This document shows positions 13,101-24,080 of a DNA stretch of 64,000 nt, in pieces. The stretch spans positions 794,501 through 858,500 of the forward strand of contig JAJTWR010000329.1 of NCBI GenBank assembly GCA_021613335.1, in the 5' to 3' direction. Made by a program: the position numbers and the translations under genes. The notes under the pieces are model-generated. The model searched no databases and was not told where the DNA came from. It worked only from the letters and a program-made list of their open reading frames with translations. The stretch is from Whitmania pigra. Lineage: Eukaryota > Annelida > Clitellata > Hirudinida > Haemopidae. Each line of letters begins with the position of its first letter. The stretch's first letter is position 1.

Positions 13101-16100
13101 TGGCAAAAGACTTTATTACAACAGGTCTTTGAATTGAATCTATTGCTACTCCACTAGTGATGCTAAACACGAGAACATTCATTGTGAATAGATGGTTGAA
13201 TTCTTAATAAATTTTGAATTTGTTGATGTTTTGAATTCGGCCGATTAATTTCATCGAGATTATAAAAATAATGTTTAGTATTAAATTAATTAATTAATTT
13301 TCTTCAATTTTTCAGATATGCACTGGTTGTGCTTGATAATCAGAATCTACAGGATATTTGGGACTTCAACGAGCATTCCAATCTGACTCTTGGAAGGGAT
13401 GGAGATCTTTTCTTCCATTCAAACAGAAAACTCTGCCTGTCAAAAATAGAAAACCTGGTTCAGTCAGTCGGCAGAAATCTGCTTAACATAAGTGAAAATG
13501 ATATCTCGAGGACTTCAAACGGGGACAACATACCATGTAATGATTGCTATGATTATCTAGAAATTTATAAACCTTAAAAATTATATAAATTACAAAAAGA
13601 ATAACTTTTTTGTTAAATTTGACAAAAGATAATTTAAAACATTATTTTACTATAGCACAGCATATTCATCAAAATCCTGGCCTGTAATACAATTTCTTTA
13701 AATAACTATAATATCCAATAACTTTTTAATAGCTTATCAGTTTTATTAATTTTTAATCTTTTTTCTCCAGGCAAGATCCGTCCTCTGAAAGTGAACATCT
13801 CGGACGTAAATGCAAGGGGTGCGTACCTCTATTGGGCCAGGGTGAATTTCTCGGACGACCGGCAAATATTGGGTTACATGGTCTATTATCGGAAAGTGTG
13901 AGCTGAATTTCTCGTTCCGATTGAAATCTGCGTGACAACGGTTAAATGCCTATTAAGCGATGGATTCTTTGCATTATTAAGTAGCTAGTGAATGTTATTG
14001 GCACGAACACAGGGCATTCCAACTTGACAAATATTGAAATTTTTTGCGCTGCTCGATTGGAATCGTTGTTGCTGATTTCAGGCTGAACGAGGAGAACGTT
14101 ACCATGTATTCTCAGAGGGATGCGTGCGAAGCAGACGTGTTAGTGCAACATTTTTGCTGCCGTTAAAGTTTTTTTTTAATCTCGATAACGAAATGATGAA
14201 ATCCTGGAGACTTTCTTGCTTTCTGCTTATAGAAAAACGTTTAATCAAATGCGATAAGAGTATTCATAACAGCAACAGTAATAATAATAATAATAATAAC
14301 AATAAAAAATATTCATTTACTTTACTTGCTTCCTCATGTTTTCAGCTGCTGATAAGGAAGAATTTGCTATTGTTTAGTCTAGTTAATGCGAGAGTTTTGC
14401 ACACCTCATCAATATGAATCAGTGAATGGCACATCAAAAATATTTAAAAATGCTGTTCTTTATTTTTTTCGGCCTATTTATTTATTTTGAAGTTATTCAT
14501 TTTTACATGTTTGCACCGATTTACACTTCCCAAACCAGACATGGGTTATTTGGTACTTGCTTTTTTGGTATCAATGTTTGTCACAAACAATGTTTGCTTG
14601 AATTGATGTTCTTTCAGTTGTGATTGTAGTCTATCCTTTTTGAACGTAAATAATTAAAGACTTTAAAATGAAAATCGTATTTTCGTTTATTGATATTTTT
14701 ACGAGTTTTTGACCCGATTTATTTCAGGTTTTTCCTCTAGTAACTTAAAATTATTCTCCTGTCCAGGTGGAAATATGACTTTTCCAAAAGGAATGAGAAC
14801 CCAGCATCACTTCATCTTCTCCAGAATTTGGAGCCTTTCACGGAATACGCTGTTTACGTTCAAACTTATGGAATTTCTATTATAAAGGATATGGCCAGAA
14901 GTGAACTCTTGTTTTTCAAAACAAAGTCTGACTGTGAGTTTATTATGTTCAAGTTATGTTTTCACTAATCATGTACTTACAAAGGTACAAACCTTAATAA
15001 TTTAAAAATATTATCAGTTGTAATTTTATCCCAATGTCTAGGAACCTTTAAACAAGATTTGTTCTTGTTAAATAATGATCATGATCGATGATGATAATGA
15101 TCATGATTGATGATGTTATTGAATGATGATAATGATGTAATCCCTGCAGCACCTTCTCAACCAAGGGATATCATGTTCTCCTCGAAACACCCAAATGAAC
15201 TCCACATAAAATGGTCTCCTCCGCTGTCTCCCTATGGAATCGTAACTCATTATTACGTTTACTGGCAGGCAATAACGTATGCCGGGAAGGGACTTCTTGA
15301 CAAGAATTACTGCGAAGAAAGTTTGTGACTGATTTAGTGCGATAGGGTTTTATCATTTAAAGTTTCTCTGCAATAAGTCTGATTCTGCCTGATTTGCATC
15401 AACTGTGAGCTTTTTGAAACTGCATGATAAATAGTTGGTTTGTTTTTTTTATGGTCCCGTTATTCATAGGATAGTTGAACCCTGCTTTTCTTGCTTTAGT
15501 TTTTAAGTAATGTCGACAGCCAAACAGAATCGTAATAATGCACGTAATATTGGCATCGTCAGGATCATTTCCTTTGAAGTTGGAAGAAACAACTCCCATC
15601 ATCAACTCCAGCACGACCGCACCTCCCCCCGAAAACTGTTGCTCGTGTCCGAACGACGTCGACCAAGATTTCAACCTGGAAAGCAAAAGCTTCGAGAGAC
15701 TCCACCAAATAAACTTTCAAAACCATCTCCAGAATGTTTTTTATAAAAAGTTATTTCAATTGTTTAATTTCATATTTTTCCACATTTCAACTCAAAATGA
15801 AGTCATTTCACTGCATCTTGAGTTATTTTCAATTTTTCATTCTTTCCAATTTATTTGTTGATATGTATATCAGCTGTAACTTGGTTTGAAGAAGGTATTT
15901 GTCTTATTTTAATTTTACAAGTTTTACTCATAAGTTTGTTCTGTTGCAGGAAGAGCTCTGTAGACCAAAAGAGGTTCAAAAGATATGCAAAATATCCATA
16001 TCATTCAGATGCAAATATGCTCAATCAAACTAATGATTCATCAGGTCTTCCCTTCCTTCAAAAATGATTTTTTTAATTTCAAGACATAATATTATATTTT

Positions 16101-18947
16101 TTGTTCAATTTCAAGACATAATTTTCTGTCATTGAAACTTCAGAAAGCTACTTTGAAGTTGCAATTGTTCACAATCGGACAGAAATCCTTCTCAGCAACC
16201 TTAAACATTATCAAGAATACAATGTTGAGGTGAGCAACATTGCAATCAGATATTAAGATGTGTCTCTTTATCGCCATCATCTTATTTATTAAACACTTGA
16301 CTTTCTGATGCCCATCTAATAATTAATTATTATTCCACTACTGTCAGGTCATTGCATGTCACGATCAAGATGGCTCGACCAAGCTTTGCAGTCCTCGGCT
16401 CTTTGGAATGGGAATGACGATGGAGAAAAGTAATTGTTAATGGTATTAAGGGCAGTTTAAAACTTTGAGTTTCACTTCGATTTCGAATTTACAGAATCAG
16501 CAGACGACATAGATGATAGTCAGATATCTCACATGCTAAACAACGCTACTGAAGTCTTTGTAACCTGGCTCCCTCCTGAACAGCCTAATGGTGAGATACT
16601 GCTGTATGAGGTGGAACTGGATGACCATGTACATGAGGTAATGAAGACTTCACAATTATTTTTCATAAGTTTAATCAAATCAAACCTAAACTTAGCATCT
16701 AATATTATTTTGCAGCACAAGCCTATAGTATGTATCCCTCAGAAAATGTACTATTTAAGGAAAGGTTATGTCATCAAGGGACTCACTCCTGGTAACTGGA
16801 GTTACAAGATCAGAACTACTTCTCGTGCCGGGGTCGGATCCTGGACGAGAGACTTTTATGTTGTTGTTCCGCCAAAAGGTTTTTTTTTGTTCGTCGATGA
16901 CAGATGTGTTCGAATAGCTACTAAAGGATCTGAATAACATTTCAATTTTAAAAACCTGATTTTTTTCTTAAATTTACTTAAATCATTTTCTTTATTCAGC
17001 CTCACATAATATGCTAAAAAATGTTGTGGCCCCAATAATTGTCTTTCTGCTTGCTCTTTGCATAGTATGTGCTCTCATCTATCTGTACATACAGCGCACG
17101 TAAGATCAGAGATCTGCTTGTCAAGTTAAAACAATTGCAATACAATGATATGCTTTGTTTCCAAAGGAGACTCAGAGCCAGCAAGTTGAGAATTTCTAAC
17201 AATCCAAACTACTTGCTGACTGAGGATGGTTTGTAAACTGATTTAATTTTTTTTAAGAGGTGTGATGGAAGGATATATATTTTAGTTTATACACCTGATG
17301 AGTGGGAGGTGGATAGATCCAAAGTTACGTGCTTGAAGGAATTGGGATCAGGATCATTCGGAAAGGTGTTCGAGGGCGTCGTCCGAAATCTGGAAGGTAT
17401 GCCGAGCACAATGAAGGTGGCTATTAAGGTGAGGCATCATTCAAATTTATTCAAAACATCAACATTGTGACAGAATCAATTTGTTTTCTGCTACGATTCT
17501 TACTAATATCATTGTTAGATGACTCATAGCACAGCGACCACACGCGACGTGATTTGTTTCCTGAACGAGGCGTCTCGAATGAAGTAACTCTTTTGTTGAA
17601 TTAATTTTGCATTTGCAACGTGCTGTTACATGATCGTTAAATTGATTTTATGATAGAGTATTCAAAAATGGCTGCAACCATGTCGTGAAGCTTTACGGAG
17701 TGGTATCTCAAGGGAGACCTCCGTACGTCATCATGGAGCTTATGTCCAATGGAGATCTCAGAGACTTCCTCAGATCATGCAGAAACGACTCACGGGTAAG
17801 TAAATACAAACTTTTATTCATAAAATTTACTGCACTAGATTGGATTATTTTTAATAAACCTGTCTAATTTTCTATTTATTTACCCTTTTAAAATTGCTTG
17901 TTTGTAGGGCAATGGGATGAGGAGCCAACCAACTCTGAGGGAGATGATAAAAATGGCAGCGGAAATTGCTGACGGCATGGTGTTCCTAGAATCGAAAAAT
18001 TATGTGCACAGGGATTTGGCATCGAGGAATTGTCTCGTGTCAGAAGATATGGTCGTTAAAATTGCAGGTTACGCATTAAAATAATTTAGATTGTTTGCAA
18101 GTAATCTAATCTAGAAGTGTGAAATTTAGACTTTGGAATGACAAGGGACATATACATAACTGACTACTACAGAAAAGGCAGTGTTGGGATGCTGCCTGTA
18201 AGATGGATGCCAAAAGAATCAATTGAGGATGGTTATTTTGACCATAAGTCAGATGTGTGGTAGGTGGTCTCGATGTTTTGGCAAAGATTATTGTTTCACC
18301 GTTGCACTGCCAACTACTTCAGGTCTTATGGAGTCGTGTTGTGGGAAATCGTGACACTTGGAAACCAGCCTTACATGGGTCTGACCAATGAGCAAGTCTG
18401 CCAATATATTGTGAATGGGGGGTGCCTTAACCAACCTGAAGGATGTCATCCCATTTTGTAAGTTACATTTTCTCTCAAAAATCTTTAAACTGAAGATGAT
18501 TTTAATTAAAGGGCAGACCTCATGACAGACTCTTGGAGGAGAGATCCAAAAGCAAGGATCTCCTTTGCAGAGATATTGCTCCGTCTCAGACCCCAACTGA
18601 CGGAGGATTTTTTGAGGGAATCCTTTTATTTCGCTATTGATTCCGTGGAAGGCACCCATGACACCACCACCAACTCATTCATTCCCTTCGAAAGCATGCC
18701 TTCAAATGAAGACCAACACAATGAAGCTGCATTAATCAACAATGTCGCTAAGCCAAGGCAGCAACCAGAACCAAAAGCCTATAACCACAGAGGCCTGCCA
18801 ATGCCCTTGGCCATCCCTCCGATGAAAAATGCGCGGGACGATTACATGATGTCGCAACCCGGACATCCCTCGGGCGAGACAAACGTTTCCGTCATCACCC
18901 CGGATTACGTCAATGCAAAACACCACTACCAAATTGCATCATCTTGA
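10200..18947 (+). CDS. Insulin receptor-like receptor tyrosine kinase
   Basis: Rebuilt from 26 GT-AG exons to 1374 aa, close to human INSR at 1382. Exons: 10200-10293, 10409-10972, 11042-11214, 11554-11731, 12803-12901, 12977-13124, 13316-13536, 13771-13897, 14082-14138, 14767-14933, 15150-15320, 15563-15749, 15950-16044, 16144-16229, 16348-16429, 16495-16637, 16716-16878, 17000-17099, 17167-17228, 17286-17428, 17519-17583, 17657-17795, 17908-18067, 18130-18259, 18323-18457, 18512-18947. Order: hydrophobic signal peptide (about 1-31), L1, Cys-rich furin-like region, L2 (about 337-492), three FN3 repeats with an insert carrying ENCCSCP and a basic processing site KRFKR (about 736-740), transmembrane helix (about 925-947), juxtamembrane NPNY, kinase. 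The kinase has [23 protein letters not shown] and activation-loop YITDYY (Tyr 1150, 1154, 1155), so it should be active. The tail has YVN, a Grb2-type site. Ligands would be insulin-like peptides at the plasma membrane. Confidence 0.96.
11732..12802 (+). other. Long intron 4 of the insulin receptor-like gene
   Basis: About 1.07 kb between the Cys-rich region and L2 exons. It is AT-rich, with no coding similarity and no recognisable transposon. The other intron over 600 nt in this gene is 14139-14766, which contains a short AAT tract near 14279-14306. Confidence 0.6.
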
Positions 18948-19314
18948 ACAGCTCGGCCATTTTGCTGCAAACTGAGCACCGGTGATAATTGCTGCCTTGT
19001 ATATTTGTTACTTGTTTTGACTGCTAATAAGTGCAACTATGGTTCTTTAATAAATGTTTTGTTTACTGGAAATGCACCTCCTTTTATTAGACGCCAAACA
19101 CGTTAAGGCACGACAATCGGGACAAAAATTTTCAACTCACAAGGAATTACATGCCGACTCAAATAATCATTCACTGCGGTAGAAGTATCAATGGAGACAT
19201 CTAAAAAGGAACTAAATCAATAAGATCAAAACGTCCCAAAGTTTAAGCGTGTTTCATTTCGGACAAAATATCTAAAAACTGTCGGTATAAAATCGTGGGT
19301 GCTTCCGGCTCGGA
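18948..19314. other. Shared 3' region between insulin receptor and cyclin B
   Basis: Convergent 3' untranslated regions. AATAAA (+) sits at 19049-19054 and TTTATT, which is AATAAA on the minus strand, at 19083-19088. The two transcripts probably end within a few tens of bases of each other or overlap slightly. No other feature seen. Confidence 0.5.
19049..19054 (+). terminator. Polyadenylation signal AATAAA of insulin receptor-like gene
   Basis: AATAAA lies 102 nt after the stop codon, followed by a T/G-rich stretch (TGTTTTGTTT). Confidence 0.6.
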
Positions 19315-21183
19315 TCAATTTCCGAGGAGGGACAGAACGTAGGGAGAGTTGGCTGGCCTTTCTGATCTGCTGATCCTGAAGTACTTTGAAGAAGAGTACT
19401 TGTTCTTTATTGCCGTCAGCTTGTTCGGGTGGGAGGACTGAGTGATGAGAACGGCAAGCTTGCAGAGAACTTCCCTCAGGTCTGACTCGCTGTATCTGCT
19501 GTAATGCTCCAGGACATGCGACTGAAATACATGGTCGATCGGTCAGCTCAGAATTTATTGCGAGCCAAAAAATCAATCTACCTACCCAAGATGAGTTTTC
19601 CTGGATGCGCATGGAGATCAGGAGAGCGGCTGCAGACAGCTTCGAAGGCAAATAATGAACCATGTCTGGCTCCATCAATGCTAGCTCGATGATGTATTTG
19701 GCAAGCATGTGAACTTCTCCAGAAACCTGAACAAAAATCAAATCAAAGCATCCACGTAGGACATGCTAATGGCTAAACTTTCCTACCTGTCCTGCTTTAG
19801 AAAAGCGTCTGAGAAAATGAATGGGAAGAGGTCCACCCAGACGAAAATCTAAAGCTCTGAGCATGATACATTCCATGTGCCTCAATTCATAAGCCTTGTA
19901 GGCATTGTCAGTAATGTAGACAAAATCTGCAAGTTCAGGCGAGTACATCTCCTCGTACTTGGCAGCAATCCACAGTGACGTCACTCCTGCAAGTTGAAGG
20001 TTCTGCCTGGGTATGTGGTTATCCTGGAAAGAAACAATCAAAGCAGACGTGTAAAGAACATTCCTTTAGTTAAACGGCTTCGCTTCACGAATGAACATGT
20101 AACATCTCTGACCATCAAATATCTGTCAAGTATGGAAACTGCCAAGAAGAGAGTTTCCTGAAGCAGCTGGAACTTTTGATGAACTGAAACAAGCCAATCA
20201 ACCAGGATGGCCCTCATTTTGCCAGTGACATCAGAACTTTGAGAGAAAACACCAGGTCTGATTGCATACGACCCTTCGAGACACCTCAGGTACTCATAAA
20301 TGTCTTTGACATACTCAGCCATAAGCTGTGGGCTTTCCATATCATCTTTGTCAATGTTAAGAATGCCTATGCCCTATTTATTGAAATTCATCATGTTATT
20401 ATCTTATTTAATAAAAAGTAGAACATGCAAACATACCCCAAGCTGGATTCTCATTTCATTCAAGTTGTTGGAAACCTGTTCGACCTCATTATCCTCAATC
20501 ACCACTTCCTCAACCACAACTTCTTCAATTAATTCAACAACTTCTTCTTTCTCAACTGCTTTCAATTCCTTTCCTGGTGCTTTTTTAATCTGATTAAATG
20601 CAAAGTACCAGGTAAGTCACTAAAAGAACTGTGTTTATTGTGATTTATACCTTGGGCTTATCTTGGTTTGTAGCATTTGCATTTGAAATATTACCCAAAG
20701 CAGCCCTTTGCAAGTTTCTTGTGTTCTTGACAAGTTTGTCCCTTATTCTCCCTTGATTATTCTGACCAACAACAGGTGCAATCTGAAATTAAAATAACTT
20801 CGTTCTGAAAAGTTGTATCTGAGTAGCTTTGTTTAGCTATTAAATAGTCCAGCGACAATTTCAAAAATATTGGGACATAAACCAAACGATAGTTTTTCGC
20901 ACGCAATTGTGGCTTAATAAAACGGCTAGCATAGAGTACAAAACCCTTTCGCAATATTTATAGGACGCTAAAAACTTTCCACTAAAATTAAACACTTAAA
21001 CATTCAATAAAACAAATATATGTAAGCAATATATTGAAATATATTGTAGTTCACTCTTGGTTCGCAAGAAATTTGAAATTCCCAGATTTCAGAACATAAA
21101 ATCTTATGGAAAAAAACTTAGTTTACAACAATATTCAAAGTGAATTCAGCGCGAAAAGCATTTACATATCATACCGTCGTCAT
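19315..21183 (-). CDS. G2/mitotic cyclin B
   Basis: Seven exons (21183-21175, 20782-20651, 20589-20437, 20373-20113, 20023-19787, 19726-19586, 19521-19315) give 379 aa. It is a regulatory subunit of CDK1 for entry into mitosis. A perfect destruction box RAALGNISN lies at residues 29-37 for APC/C-dependent degradation. The cyclin box begins with MRAILVDWLV, then HQKFQLLQETLFL, which is the B-type form; the second fold includes LPIHFLRRFSKA. An acidic, Val/Glu-rich stretch (EEVVELIEEVVVEEVV) lies between the D-box and the cyclin box. Exon 1 encodes only MTT. It is tail-to-tail with the insulin receptor gene, 367 nt between stops. Cyclin A and B3 were considered; the motif wording favours B. Confidence 0.95.
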
Positions 21184-21224
21184 GTTGATGGGAAACAAGT
21201 CTCGTCCACAAAATTTTAAAACAA

Positions 21225-21320
21225 AAGTTTAAATTCCGTGCCAACGATCCAAACCGCTCTCGAAATACTATTGGAAGCTATAAATGTAGTGCGCGTTAGG
21301 TCAAGCTATTCATTGGTTGA
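21225..21320 (-). promoter_or_regulatory. Candidate cell-cycle promoter of cyclin B (two CCAAT boxes and TTTAAA)
   Basis: On the minus strand, CCAAT boxes occur at 21274-21270 and 21316-21312, 42 bp apart, with TTTAAA at 21233-21228 nearer the gene. Paired CCAAT (NF-Y) boxes plus a CHR-like element are the known layout of vertebrate cyclin B promoters. The position, 45-135 nt upstream of the start codon, fits. This is inference from short motifs in AT-rich DNA. Confidence 0.35.
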
Positions 21321-21814
21321 ATTTTCACCAAAAACATATTTGTATACTTGCTTTTAATTGTGTAAATAACATTTAAATAAATTTATGAAAATAAACAAAA
21401 TAATTTTACTATTTAAATTAAATATGTCAAGGTTCAATTTATTTAAAATCACGCAAATCTCTTAAATTCGGAAACAAGTAACAGAATAATAAAATTGTTT
21501 AAAAGATCCTCAAAAACATATTTATATTTTATGGTAATCTATTTCATGTCAGAAATCTAGAAATGGCTTTAAGATGTGTAGGTGTTAGTCAGGTGGTGTA
21601 TTTTCTAAAAGGAGTCCTGCTTTATTCAGAACTCGTAAATGGCATTTGTAATTCCAGTTGTGTTTCCATTGTGTGATTTAGGAGTTACGTTGTCACCTAA
21701 CCAAATAATTAGAAAAAACAACTTTTTAATGACTTCTGAAAGTTGTATTGAGGTAAGAATCTAAAAGGCGACAATAAAGTCGAGATTCGGTCACGAACCT
21801 TGTTCGAACCTTAT

Positions 21815-22080
21815 TATCCAGATAGTGGGTATATGGTACTTGTATTCGAGTACCTATTTCGGGTACTTGAATCTGTACTCATACTTGGACCTCCAGTACT
21901 TGTTCCCATTTTATTGAAAACAAATTTGGGAAACAATCACTTTATGCAGTTGGAGCAATGGTGCGGAGATAAGGAGATGACATCTAAATTAGTGATGGAC
22001 TTGTACATTGAATTGTCCGTAACTCATCGGAACTTGCACTTGATCCTTGAGTACGTTTACTTGAGCCTCAATAATTGATT
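21815..22080. mobile_element. hAT-like transposon terminal remnants
   Basis: Two blocks of stuttering GTACTTG/GAGTAC words: one from CAGATAGTGGG at 21819 to about 21905, and one from TAGTGATGGACTTGTAC at 21990 to about 22070. This pattern of AGTGATG followed by repeated GTACTT words also starts the element at 63707 and is typical of hAT subterminal repeats. No transposase is present, so it is a non-autonomous or degraded copy. Confidence 0.35.
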
Positions 22081-22148
22081 CCACGTCTGATTACGTAATA
22101 CATAACTGGTAAAGTCTATTTGTGTAAAAGCATCAAGAAGTTAGTGCG

Positions 22149-22232
22149 CGAGCATGGCCTAATGGTTAGGGCAGCGCCTCTCGCGATGGCAGCGCGGATT
22201 CGAACGGGAGCACCGTCCCAATCACTTAGCTC
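22149..22232 (+). repeat. tRNA-Arg-like sequence, probable SINE head or tRNA pseudogene
   Basis: Contains CATGGCCTAATGGTTAGGGC, which resembles the box A/D-arm of eukaryotic tRNA-Arg, a short GCC/GGC anticodon-like stem, and GGATTCGAAC resembling a box B/T-arm. The acceptor stem does not pair convincingly, so it is not called as a working tRNA. Confidence 0.45.
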
Positions 22233-22604
22233 TGCAATGGACATTGATAAAACAATTACTATCAAAAAGTTATATTTTAGCGAATAACATCGTTAATAAA
22301 TCTAAGGGAATTCTTGCTTTTAATAATTTCTGTCAAATGATGGGGTAAACCATTTAGTAATCATGTTTTCCAACAGGGCCTCATTTGACTTCTCATTAAG
22401 AATCGACCGGTGTCCCTGCCCCGGATGAAATTAATAGGGGATGACTTAATTAATACACAAGAAATTTAAACACTTTTTGTTGACATGCAAATTTTATTCT
22501 ATCTCAAAGTCCCCATAGAAACAACCGTTTAAGGGAATAAAATTTTCGAGTATTTCAGGCAACGATGCTGATTAAGACACTGCTCTTAAGTTACACATCA
22601 TAAC

Positions 22605-22890
22605 TCATAATAAATAAAATCGTCTGATTCTTGGGGCAACGTTGTGGAATGACCCGCTGCTCTAAAAATACTTACACTCAGGATAAAGTAATGTTTTAAC
22701 ATTTTTTGGCAAGTTTCACCGTGAATGCCATTTAGAACTCTTTTTACTATCATTTGGACTGACGGATGGGCCAAGTCATATAATCCTTCCATCAGTCCGT
22801 CCGTCTATTCATCCATCTACTCCAGGTCTCCCACGGCTAGCAGCTCGTTAGGGCACACCGTCCAGAAAGAAAGGGTGATCCGAGACACCC
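22605..22890. repeat. Dispersed repeat B, copy 2
   Basis: Colinear with 6290-6551 over the whole length, with an extra internal stretch of CCATC/CCGTC-type short repeats (about 22765-22835). No coding potential recognised. Confidence 0.6.
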
Positions 22891-23167
22891 TTGTACTATT
22901 TTTCTATCTCTGCTTTCCCAAACAGAGGCCCGGGGACGAACTATATAACGATGCAAAAATAACCAAATATCAAAAATGGCGGAGGCTGTGGAAGTCCACA
23001 GAATCGAAGTGTATGGAAAGCTGTAAAATCTTGTGATCGATTTATTGCCCATGTTCAGTTATTATAATATAATGTTGTATGTTACGAACATAAAAAAAAG
23101 CCTCATTTTGGCGCCCCTGCACCTTGTCGGACATGTGTCCCCCTAGCTACACCACTGCCCGTATGGA

Positions 23168-23364
23168 GGGACTTAATTTTAGCATTTTCCAAGAGGGGTA
23201 AACCCTCGCACAACTTGAGAAGATGACCTTATTTGATTCAAGAAAAAATCAGGAGGAGAGGGGAAAACCCTCATAAAATATGAGATGACCTTTTTTGCGT
23301 CTAGTCCAAAATCAGAGGTCGCAACCACCTCCGTCCACCCCCCCCCCCCCCCAAATTACGTCCC
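23168..23364. repeat. Dispersed repeat A, copy 3
   Basis: Begins GGGACTTAATTTTAG and ends CCAAATTACGTCCC. It has the internal duplicated AAACCCTC...GAGA(A)GATGACCT unit and TGCGTCTAGTCCAAAATCAGA as in copies 1 and 2. A C-run of about 16 bases sits just before the right end. Confidence 0.65.
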
Positions 23365-23369
23365 TGCCT

Positions 23370-23440
23370 GCATAGCGCAATGGTTAAAAACAAGTGTCTT
23401 CACATTCTATCCGGGTATAAAGGCACTCCAAAAATCGGTT
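23370..23440 (+). repeat. Weak tRNA-like stretch next to repeat A copy 3
   Basis: CATAGCGCAATGGTTAAAA resembles a box A, but no good box B follows. It directly abuts repeat A copy 3 and could be part of one composite element or chance. Confidence 0.2.
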
Positions 23441-24080
23441 AAATATAAATACAAATTTTGATGCACATTTTATCACTCAGAGCTGCGGGGTAATAGAATA
23501 AGAGGACTCTTAAACGAATTCCATAAATTCCTATTAATTTCATATAACTGAAAGTCTCCCTCCAATTGATATATGAACATTTTTAAAAAGCATTTGGAAT
23601 GTAGTTTCTAAGTATTATAATCTAAAACTTCGCGATTGAAAATAAATTTGAGTGTATGCTAACTTCAGTTACGTTAAAGGTGGCTTTTTAGGTTTTTACC
23701 ATTATATAAATGTCTGCTGGAGGAAGACAAGTGAATCCACCCTGTTTCTCTTAACATAGCATAACCTTAATTTGTAATGGTTTAAGGAGACTATGTCTGA
23801 TAAGCTACTTTTCTAAAAAAAGTTTACATTAAATTTTAAAGTTTTATATTGAAACAATTAAATTTTAAGTATTGTCTTTATTAATGTAACCTTCCTTTTG
23901 ATATCAATAGGTAATTAGTCATTTGCGGTAAAAAAAGATATTATTATTTATTACTCGTTGTTTATATTTACGATTTTTGAGGCTTGGTCGATAATTGTCC
24001 TACTTCTACCGGAAGACAAAAACTGGTATATAATTTGATTTGGAAATACTTGTTAGATTTGCTCGATATATATAGAAATT

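Larger units (their letters stand above)
21184..24080. other. Repeat-rich spacer between cyclin B and CWC25
   Basis: Holds the cyclin B promoter, hAT-like termini (21815-22080), a tRNA-Arg-like sequence (22149-22232), repeat B copy 2 (22605-22890), repeat A copy 3 (23168-23364) and a second tRNA-like stretch (about 23370-23440). No protein-coding exon of a known family was found. The last 600 bases before CWC25 are plain AT-rich sequence. Confidence 0.6.

Noticed and set aside
15062..15140. GATGATAATGATCATGAT-type repeat as a regulatory array
   Set aside because: Lies in a short insulin receptor intron and is a degenerate microsatellite with no consistent unit.
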